A DNA stretch of 64,000 nt from Chitinophaga pollutisoli (GTDB lineage Bacteria; Bacteroidota; Bacteroidia; Chitinophagales; Chitinophagaceae). Under the pieces are notes generated by a model that did not search any database, was not told the origin of the DNA, and saw only the letters and a list, made by a program, of their open reading frames with translations. How positions within the stretch are numbered: the first letter of the stretch is position 1; each line of letters starts with the position of its first letter. Positions 57,379 to 64,000 of this stretch are shown piece after piece. A program made the translations under genes and the position numbers. The stretch is from the NCBI RefSeq assembly GCF_038396755.1, contig NZ_CP149822.1, forward strand, positions 2,914,001-2,978,000. The letters run 5' to 3'.

Positions 57379-58479
57379 TTATTGGTGAAATTGCCCGTCG
57401 ATGTACACGCCGCCGGCATTTCCGTCAGCATCGATCAGGGTGAAGTTGGCGCGGTACCCGGAGCGGATGGCGCCGATATCGGTATAGCCCATGAGTTTCG
57501 CCGGGTACACCGTGGCCATGCGCACCGCTTCCTCGAACGTCAACCCCGCATGCTGCACGCAATTGCGGACCCCTTCCACCAGGGAGATCGCCGAGCCCGA
57601 CAGGGTGCCGTCCGGCAATGCGAAGCGGTCCTGCTGCCGGATATGCGGATAGGCGCCTTCGCTTTTCTCTACCGCGTCGGTGATGAGGAATAATCTTTCC
57701 CCCATTACTTTTTTACTGATCGCCAGTGTTTCATAACTCACATGGATGCCATCGGGGATGATGCTGGCGAAGGCATGCGATTGATAAACGGCACCCGGCA
57801 AGCCCACATCGCGGTGATGGAAAGGGCTCATGGCGTTGAATAGATGCGTGGCCGTCTGGATACCGGCGTTGAATCCGGCCATGCCTTCCGCGAAAGTGGC
57901 ATTGCTGTGCCCCGCGGAGATCACCACGCCGTTGTCGAGCAACAGTTGTATCACATCCGGCGAAGCCAGTTCCGGGGCCAGCGTCATCATCTTCACCGTT
58001 CCCTTCGCGCGTTTGAGGAGCGCTTCCACTTCTTTGAGCGCCGGTTTGCGGATGCAATCCAGGATGTGGGCGCCGCGCTTTACGGGATTAATGTACGGCC
58101 CCTCTAGATGAAGACCCAGCACGGCGGGATGCGGGTTATCGTGCACGATGTCCATCGCCGCCTCGAACACTTCCAGCCGGTTGGTGGCCAGCGTGATGAG
58201 AAAGCCCGTAGTGCCCGATTTCAGCAGCCCCGCGGCCATTTGGTATAAAGCAGCGGAGGAGGGAGCGTCTGAAAACAAGACGCCGCCTCCTCCGTAGATC
58301 TGCAGATCCAGCAAGCCCGGCACGATCGTCATCCCGGGATGATGGATGATATAATAGTCTGATGGTATGCTGTTTTCGCTTACAAGTCCCAGGATTCGCC
58401 CGTTGTCCAAAAGAATGGCCTCGCCTGTAATCATGTCTTTGCCGGTAAAAATCCGGGCTTGCGTAAGCGCCAGCATCAT
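57379..58479 (-). CDS. nagA: N-acetylglucosamine-6-phosphate deacetylase
   Basis: The 366-residue amidohydrolase has VPGLLDLQIYGGGG (first metal region), GLHLEGPYINPVKRGAH (Glu metal ligand), AGHSNAT and THLFNAMSPFHHRDVG (His ligands), and the catalytic Asp in LITDAVE. It removes acetyl from GlcNAc-6-phosphate to give glucosamine-6-phosphate, the entry step of amino-sugar use. Its start follows the susD stop by 12 bp, so it is the third gene of the susC-susD operon. That placement suggests the locus takes up a GlcNAc-containing glycan or chitin fragment. Confidence 0.94.
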   Translation of the reverse strand: MMLALTQARIFTGKDMITGEAILLDNGRILGLVSENSIPSDYYIIHHPGMTIVPGLLDLQIYGGGGVLFSDAPSSAALYQMAAGLLKSGTTGFLITLATNRLEVFEAAMDIVHDNPHPAVLGLHLEGPYINPVKRGAHILDCIRKPALKEVEALLKRAKGTVKMMTLAPELASPDVIQLLLDNGVVISAGHSNATFAEGMAGFNAGIQTATHLFNAMSPFHHRDVGLPGAVYQSHAFASIIPDGIHVSYETLAISKKVMGERLFLITDAVEKSEGAYPHIRQQDRFALPDGTLSGSAISLVEGVRNCVQHAGLTFEEAVRMATVYPAKLMGYTDIGAIRSGYRANFTLIDADGNAGGVYIDGQFHQ

Positions 58480-58491
58480 ATGTGGTTTCGT

Positions 58492-60237
58492 TTAGTTTTG
58501 CCAGAGAGGATTCTGACTGAGCACGAACCCTCTGTCGGAGAATATTTTGATCTGATCCGCGGGGATCGGAGTCAAATATACGCGCTCGTTGTCAAAAATC
58601 CTGTCTGCCGCCGGGGAATTGGACGGAATGATGTAACCTTCATCCGGGCCGGTCAGGTGAATGTTCACCAGCCAGGAGCCGCCCGACCCATCGGTCCGCA
58701 CCCAATCCGCCCGCCTGATCCAGGCGCCACGGTTGATATTGGGACGATTGCGGGTATCGGCATATGCCAGTTTTTTCCAGCGGCGGAGATCGTCGAGGCG
58801 GAAACCTTCGAAACTCAACTCCACCCGGCGCTCCCTGCGGATTTCCCAGATCATGGCCGGCACCTGCGGATCGCGCGCGGGATCGTCGTACGCAACCCCG
58901 TTTACCGCTGGGTTTCCACCCAGCACCTCCAGCGGCGGCAGCGGCTCTTCATTTCCCACCGGCCGCGACCGCAGTTTATTGATCGATTTATCCAGATCGG
59001 GCTGGGACAGTGTTCCCAGTTCCGCGCAGGCTTCTGCATAATTCACCATCACTTCCCCCAGCCTGATCACCGGTGCGTCCGTTTCGTTCAGGCTTCCTCC
59101 GCCGCTTGGCAAAGCGGCGACGGATTCGTTGAGGAATTTATGGTGGGCATAGCCGGAAGATGACGGCGCGTAATTGTTGAAACGGCCTTTCGAACCGGTA
59201 GGGCGCAAAGCGGGCGCCACGGTGTGCCGGAGCCGGGGATCACGGTCGGTGAGCACCGCCGCCATCGTGGTATCGCCCTGGTAAAGCGGCGACAATCCGA
59301 TGGGCAGCCCGTCGTTGCAGAGGTAGGTTTCTACCAGGTCTTTAGACGGGCCCACCTGCGGGTCGGTATTCACGTAACTCATGGTGGAATGCGTCAGCAA
59401 ACCGGTCACATAACTGCGGTACATGATGATCTCCTTATTCGAAGCGAGGTCCAGCGCGTTGAAGGATTCCCGGTAGTTATGCGAGAAACTGAATCCGCCT
59501 TTGGTGATCACTTCATTCGCCGCCCATTTGGCCGCTTCCAGGTATTTTTTAGATTTATCGGCATTTCCGCCGTGGTACTTCTGCCAGGTGCCTTCAAACA
59601 GCATGATCCGCGACATATACGCCAGCGCTACCCATTTGGTCACGTTCAGGCCTTTGGCGCCATCCAGCTCACGGATGTTGGCGGCGGCGAATTCCAGGTC
59701 TTCCTGCAGATGGTCCATCACCACGGTGCGGGCGTCACGGGGCTTGAACAGCTCGGATTCCTCGACGATGTCGAGCGGACGGTCATACCATTGCACATCG
59801 CCATAATCGTTCACCAGGGAATAGTAAGCCATGGCGCGGAAAAGCCGGGCTACGCCTCTCCAATGGTTTTTGGCCTCCGGCTGCAACATTTCCATTTTTT
59901 CCACCCGCGCCAGCATCAGGTTCGCGTCGCGCACCCGCACGAACGACCAGTTCGACGAAGTGGTGGGGATCTGTTTGGCGAACTGACCCGGGGTTTCCGG
60001 AGAAAAATCATCATTCAGCCCCTGGCCGAGATAAGTATACGGGCCGTAGGAAAACCCGGAGCCGTATCCGGTGAAAAACACGGGATAAAACCGGTAGGCG
60101 AACGCGCGGACGTTTTCCTCCGAGCTCCAGTAAGTTTCATCGGTGAGTTGGTCGAGCGGCATCCGGGTGAGGAAATCCTTCCCACACCCGCCAACCATGA
60201 TCGCCGCCAATACGAGTGTTAATATCTTGATTTTCAT
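58492..60237 (-). CDS. SusD/RagB-family glycan-binding lipoprotein
   Basis: The product has 581 residues. The N-terminus (MKIKILTLVLAAIMVGGCGKDFL) has a lipobox (VGGC). SusD-like helices carry TPR-type motifs (YWSSEENVRAFAYRFY, HWRGVARLFRAMAYYSLVNDYGDVQWYDRPL). The C-terminal half has the conserved IWEIRRERRVELSFEGFRLDDLRRW. It caps the SusC transporter at the cell surface and binds the glycan. It lies 20 bp after susC. The linked nagA hints at an amino-sugar ligand. Confidence 0.95.
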   Translation of the reverse strand: MKIKILTLVLAAIMVGGCGKDFLTRMPLDQLTDETYWSSEENVRAFAYRFYPVFFTGYGSGFSYGPYTYLGQGLNDDFSPETPGQFAKQIPTTSSNWSFVRVRDANLMLARVEKMEMLQPEAKNHWRGVARLFRAMAYYSLVNDYGDVQWYDRPLDIVEESELFKPRDARTVVMDHLQEDLEFAAANIRELDGAKGLNVTKWVALAYMSRIMLFEGTWQKYHGGNADKSKKYLEAAKWAANEVITKGGFSFSHNYRESFNALDLASNKEIIMYRSYVTGLLTHSTMSYVNTDPQVGPSKDLVETYLCNDGLPIGLSPLYQGDTTMAAVLTDRDPRLRHTVAPALRPTGSKGRFNNYAPSSSGYAHHKFLNESVAALPSGGGSLNETDAPVIRLGEVMVNYAEACAELGTLSQPDLDKSINKLRSRPVGNEEPLPPLEVLGGNPAVNGVAYDDPARDPQVPAMIWEIRRERRVELSFEGFRLDDLRRWKKLAYADTRNRPNINRGAWIRRADWVRTDGSGGSWLVNIHLTGPDEGYIIPSNSPAADRIFDNERVYLTPIPADQIKIFSDRGFVLSQNPLWQN

Positions 60238-60257
60238 ATCCTGTCAGATTTGATCGA

Positions 60258-63200
60258 TTAGAAAGTGATTTGCAGGCCTACGGAATATTCTGCGCGGTAA
60301 GGATATACGCGGGCAAAGGAGTTCCGGTCCGATTGTTCGGGCAGATAGTCAATTTCGGGATCGATAGGAATGTTTAACCGGTCGAAGGTGAGCAGGTTTT
60401 CGCCTGCAACGTAAATCCTGGCGTTTTTGAATTTCGCGCGGCTCACGAGGTGCTGCGGCAAGGTGTACCCGAGCGTCAGGTTTTTGAGGCGTAGGTAAGA
60501 CATGTTCAGCAGGTATTTCGTTTGCCGGTAAAAGTTCTTGTTGCTCTCCGCCTGGTCATGGTAAGTGGGGCGGGGATAGAAGGCGTCCGTATTGCTGGGC
60601 GACCAGTAATCGATCTGGTGGGTATACCACGCTTCCGTTTCCCTGAAGCCAGGAATCGCTACGGGCCCTGAAGCCCAGAGGTCGCGCTTGGCCACGCCCT
60701 GCCAGAAAACGCTCAGGTCGATTCCTTTCCAATCGCCCCCTAGCCGCAGGCTGTACTGATAGCGCGGCGTGGAATTGCCGATGATGCGGAGATCGCCGTG
60801 ATCGTCGAGGGTTTCATTGCCGAACGTCACTTTTCCGTCGCCGTTGAGGTCTCTGTACTTGATATCGCCGGGGCCGTACCGGAACCAACCGCTGCCGCGG
60901 GTGAGGGCCGTTTGGTCGGGGATGCCCGACTTCGGCACATACACGCCGCCGCTTTGCGTAAAGTCGCCTTCCTGGAACATGCGATCTGTTTCATAACCCC
61001 AGATCTCGCCGAGGTTGCGGCCTTCGTAGTTACCGTAAATGTTCCGGGTGGCGCTCACGAATTTGGTCAGCACTTCGCTGAAATCCGTTACGGCGCCCAC
61101 CACGTTGATGTTCAGCCCATTGTCGAACCGGTGGTTATAATCCACCGCCAATTCCCAGCCCTTCGTCGTCAGTTCCCCGTAATTCAGCACCGGTGCGCCC
61201 GTCCCCAATGTCGACGGCACGCCCACGGTGGTGGTGATCATGTCTGAAGTTACGCGGCTATACCAATCGAACGTAACGCCTAACCGGTTGTCGAGGAATC
61301 GGGCTTCCGCGCCGAAGTCGAGGGTGGTAACGGTTTCCCAGGTCAGGGATTTGGAAACGAGACCGGGAGAAGTGAAGGTCAGCATGTTGTTGGCGCCGAT
61401 GATCCAGTTGCTGTTGGCGGAATTCATCACCGACAGGAAGCGGTAACCACCGAGGTTCTGGTTACCCACCTGTCCCCAGGAACCTCTCACTTTGAAGAAG
61501 TTCAACGCGGGCTGGAGCGAACGCATGAAAGGTTCTTCCGTCAGTACATATCCCGCCGAAACGGAGGGGAAAAACGCCCATTTATCATTCTCCGGGAACC
61601 AGGACGAGCCGTTGTAGCGGCCGTTGATTTCCAGCAGGTATTTGTTTTTGTAATCGTAGTTCGCCCGCGCAAAATAACCGTTGGTGGCCCAATGCCCCGC
61701 ATCACTGCCTACGAACTGATCGCCCAGCGCCAGGCCGATCTCCCCGAAATTGGGATCAATGAGCTTTCTTCTTTCCGAAGAATGAAAACCGCTGGTATAC
61801 TGGTCGATGTCGGTACCCGCGAGGAATTTGAGGTGATGCACATCGTTGAGATCCAGCGTATATGTCGCGAAAACGCGGCCGGAATGCATGGTGTTATAGC
61901 TCGAGCGGTCTCGCACCATATCGAAGTTCGCGCCCTGGAAGTCTTCCGAATAATTCAGGTTACCTGCCCAGAAGTTGATCCCGCGCAGTTTGCCGCCTAC
62001 CTGGTGCAGGCGCGTGTTGGTGGTGGAATAGGTGTAATCCACATCTACCGTCAGGTTCCGGACTGGGCGGAGCGTGGCGCCGATCTGCATCCGGTTGAAG
62101 TTCGAACGGTTGCGATCCATCTGGCTTTGCTCCATTTCCATGATGATGCTCCGCATGGGCTGGCCGTTGTACGTACCATAGGGATAAGTAGGCGGCCAGC
62201 GGTAGAGGTAGTACCATGGGCCGTATGTAGCGGCGGAATAAGAGAACGGTGTGGTCAGGTTAGATTGGGAGAACATCATCTTGCCCCGCACATCCATCCA
62301 GTCGGTAACGGTGGAGTTGAGGTTGAGCGTGGCATTGTACCGGTCGAAGCGGTCATTCTTCACTTTCAGGAGCCCGGTTTGATTGAGATACCCCAGGCTC
62401 AGGTGGTACACCGTCTTTTCGCCACCGCCAGAAAATGCGACGTCGTGCTTCTGCTGGAAGGAGGCTTTTTTCATCCAGCGGTCGGCGGCGTTCCAGGTAC
62501 GGTAGGGATAGAAGGCCCCGCCCCGCACTTCGAAGTCGCGGCCCGCCACCAATTCGTCGCCCAGGTCTTTGCCTGCGTATTGCTGTTCCCATTCCCTGAT
62601 CTTGCGGATGCTCGTGGTATCGTAGGTCATGCCCAGCACGCCGAAAGATACCAGGTCAGGATTCTGGGAGGTACGCCGGCGGGTTTCCATTGCCGTTTGC
62701 ACCCAGTCGGTGCCGTTCATGACTTCGGGCAGCGAGAGGGGTTTGGACCAGGAGAAGTTATTGCTGTAATCGATTTTGGAAGGAGCGCCTTTCTTGCCGC
62801 TTTTGGTGGTGATGAGGATCACGCCCCACGCAGCGCGGGAGCCGTAGATGGCGGTCGACGCGGCGTCTTTCAGCACGGAAATGTTGGCGATGTCTTGCGG
62901 GTTCACCATTTGGAGGCTGGGCACTTCCACGTTATCGACGAGGATGAGGGGTTGGGTACCAACGCCGTTGTTGTTAAGGGAGCCGGTCATCCCGCGCAGG
63001 CGGATGTTGGGGTTGCGGCCGAGGTCGCCGCTGGACGTGGTGATGGTAAGCCCGGGAACGGCTCCCTGGAGGCCGCGCCCTACGTCGGTGATGGGCCTTG
63101 CTTCGAGCGTGCGCTTAACATCAACGGTGCTCACGGCGCCGGTGAGGTTCCCTTTCCGCTGGGTGCCGTAACCTACGATCACAACGTCTTCCAGCTTACG

Positions 63201-63881
63201 GTTGTCCGCCGCCATTATGATCGACAGCGGGGCGTTGCCGGACACGATGTGTTCCTGTTGCACGGATCCTACGGAGGAGAAAACGATCATTTCCCCTTTG
63301 GCGGCCTGGAGTACGAATTGCCCGTTGCCGTCGGAGTACACACCGCGGGTGGTTCCTTTCACGCGGATGGACACGCCGGGCAGGGCGAGCCCTGCTTCAT
63401 CCACGATCTTCCCGCGGACGGGCTGCAGCGAGTCCGCCACGGCGGGAGCCGCCGGTTGGGGAGCAGGAGCGCCTTCGGGCTGGGGAACGATCATGATGGT
63501 ATTTTCAGAATACCTGTATTCCAACCCGGTTTGGGTGAGCAGCGAGTTCAGCGTGGCGCTCACGCTGCGGGTACCCATGGGCATAAATACCCGCTGGTGC
63601 CGCAGCACTTTTTCCGTAGCAAACGCTACCCTGAACCCCGAAAGCCTTTCCAGCTGCACCAGCGCCTTCTCCAGCGTGATGTTGGTAGCCTCCATGGTGA
63701 TCTTCTTCTCATCCAGCGCCTGGCCTTTGAGCGGAGAGGCCACCAGCAAATGGAGGCCCATAACCATGAAGAGTAACAGAGACAGACTAAATCTCATAAC
63801 AAAACGCATTTGCGTGGAATAAACTGCTTTGTACAGTAACGGCAACAGCCGACCATTAGCAAAAACCGCTGATTTTTGCAT
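60258..63881 (-). CDS. SusC/RagA-family TonB-linked outer-membrane transporter with STN domain
   Basis: The product has about 1207 residues. After a membrane-targeting N-terminus (about 30-53) comes a secretin/TonB short N-terminal (STN) domain (about 60-130: ITMEATNITLEKALVQLERLSGFRVAF). Next are a carboxypeptidase-regulatory domain (about 155-235), the SusC plug (VIVGYGTQRKGNLTGAVSTVD, LRGMTGSL, VLKDAASTAIYGSRAAWGVI) and a barrel ending VGLQITF. The STN domain usually talks to an anti-sigma factor (FecR-type), so the operon is probably induced through a sigma/anti-sigma pair lying outside the window. The ATG at 63881 (MQKSAVF) is preferred to 63890. Confidence 0.95.
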   Translation of the reverse strand: MQKSAVFANGRLLPLLYKAVYSTQMRFVMRFSLSLLLFMVMGLHLLVASPLKGQALDEKKITMEATNITLEKALVQLERLSGFRVAFATEKVLRHQRVFMPMGTRSVSATLNSLLTQTGLEYRYSENTIMIVPQPEGAPAPQPAAPAVADSLQPVRGKIVDEAGLALPGVSIRVKGTTRGVYSDGNGQFVLQAAKGEMIVFSSVGSVQQEHIVSGNAPLSIIMAADNRKLEDVVIVGYGTQRKGNLTGAVSTVDVKRTLEARPITDVGRGLQGAVPGLTITTSSGDLGRNPNIRLRGMTGSLNNNGVGTQPLILVDNVEVPSLQMVNPQDIANISVLKDAASTAIYGSRAAWGVILITTKSGKKGAPSKIDYSNNFSWSKPLSLPEVMNGTDWVQTAMETRRRTSQNPDLVSFGVLGMTYDTTSIRKIREWEQQYAGKDLGDELVAGRDFEVRGGAFYPYRTWNAADRWMKKASFQQKHDVAFSGGGEKTVYHLSLGYLNQTGLLKVKNDRFDRYNATLNLNSTVTDWMDVRGKMMFSQSNLTTPFSYSAATYGPWYYLYRWPPTYPYGTYNGQPMRSIIMEMEQSQMDRNRSNFNRMQIGATLRPVRNLTVDVDYTYSTTNTRLHQVGGKLRGINFWAGNLNYSEDFQGANFDMVRDRSSYNTMHSGRVFATYTLDLNDVHHLKFLAGTDIDQYTSGFHSSERRKLIDPNFGEIGLALGDQFVGSDAGHWATNGYFARANYDYKNKYLLEINGRYNGSSWFPENDKWAFFPSVSAGYVLTEEPFMRSLQPALNFFKVRGSWGQVGNQNLGGYRFLSVMNSANSNWIIGANNMLTFTSPGLVSKSLTWETVTTLDFGAEARFLDNRLGVTFDWYSRVTSDMITTTVGVPSTLGTGAPVLNYGELTTKGWELAVDYNHRFDNGLNINVVGAVTDFSEVLTKFVSATRNIYGNYEGRNLGEIWGYETDRMFQEGDFTQSGGVYVPKSGIPDQTALTRGSGWFRYGPGDIKYRDLNGDGKVTFGNETLDDHGDLRIIGNSTPRYQYSLRLGGDWKGIDLSVFWQGVAKRDLWASGPVAIPGFRETEAWYTHQIDYWSPSNTDAFYPRPTYHDQAESNKNFYRQTKYLLNMSYLRLKNLTLGYTLPQHLVSRAKFKNARIYVAGENLLTFDRLNIPIDPEIDYLPEQSDRNSFARVYPYRAEYSVGLQITF

Positions 63882-63944
63882 AACTTGCATTAGTTTAAAA
63901 TGATGAAGAATCAGCCCTTACAGGCTGTTTACGTTTTAGACCTT

Positions 63945-63979
63945 CCCCTCCCGACCTGCCACAGTACGGAGGGGTTTTT
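63945..63979 (+). terminator. Plus-strand terminator-like hairpin upstream of susC
   Basis: CCCCTCC (63945-63951) pairs with GGAGGGG (63968-63974), followed by TTTTT on the plus strand. No plus-strand protein gene precedes it here. It could end a short RNA antisense to the susC leader. Confidence 0.45.
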
Positions 63980-64000
63980 CGTTAATGGCGCAGGCACGGT

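Noticed and set aside
61692..63776. 694-codon plus-strand open frame
   Set aside because: Antisense of susC, whose domains are unambiguous.

Overview
The window looks like chromosome from a Chitinophaga-like member of the Chitinophagaceae (Bacteroidota). The evidence is a SusC/SusD pair, PorP/SprF and PorE-like type IX secretion (T9SS) proteins, a giant adhesin ending in a gliding-motility (type B) C-terminal domain, Bacteroidota-type -7 elements (TAnnTTTG), and housekeeping genes of that phylum. I see no rRNA, tRNA, CRISPR array, transposase or phage gene.

Layout. 1-7.1 kb: a metal-homeostasis island. A TonB-dependent receptor (C-terminus cut by the window edge), a truncated COG0523 GTPase and a MerC-domain protein are on the minus strand. 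Divergent from them is a plus-strand run of ABC ATPase, His-rich FtsX-type permease, DUF3299-like lipoprotein, SCO1/SenC and a Fur/Zur-type repressor. 7.1-24.4 kb: mixed genes (M3 peptidase, DUF5606 protein with a histone-H1-like tail, lamin-tail surface protein, asd, broken DUF2461 gene, porin plus ammonium transporter, uvrB, S1/P1 nuclease, PfkB kinase, small lipoprotein). 22.4-43.8 kb: the most striking part. A PorE-like OmpA protein, a PorP/SprF protein and a ~15 kb repeat adhesin gene lie in one minus-strand run. They are transcribed away from a STAND/NACHT-like ATPase, across a ~700 bp AT-rich gap carrying reiterated TGTTCATTT motifs. 43.8-50.8 kb: transglutaminase-like membrane protein, Dps, OmpA-family protein, SDR dehydrogenase, orphan outer-membrane beta-barrel. 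50.9-57.2 kb: SpoIIM-DUF4129-DUF4350-MoxR-DUF58 operon with a divergent RDD-domain gene. 57.4-63.9 kb: a polysaccharide-utilisation operon susC-susD-nagA, pointing to an N-acetylglucosamine-containing glycan.

Two cross-cutting observations. First, four places in three genes (DUF2461, giant adhesin, DUF58 twice) need exactly one extra base in a homopolymer run to restore a family-consistent reading frame. This is the signature of homopolymer under-calling, so these genes may be intact in the organism. Second, two intergenic regions 48 kb apart (about 8.97-9.16 kb and 57.22-57.36 kb) share an unusual architecture: degenerate 11-nt units phased at exactly one helical turn on either side of a near-palindromic CCTATAA-type centre. 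This looks like a dispersed intergenic element. The best candidates for an undescribed system are the adhesin/PorP/PorE-like/STAND locus with its operator-like repeats, and the 11 adhesin modules with an invariant CxxC-x9-D signature.
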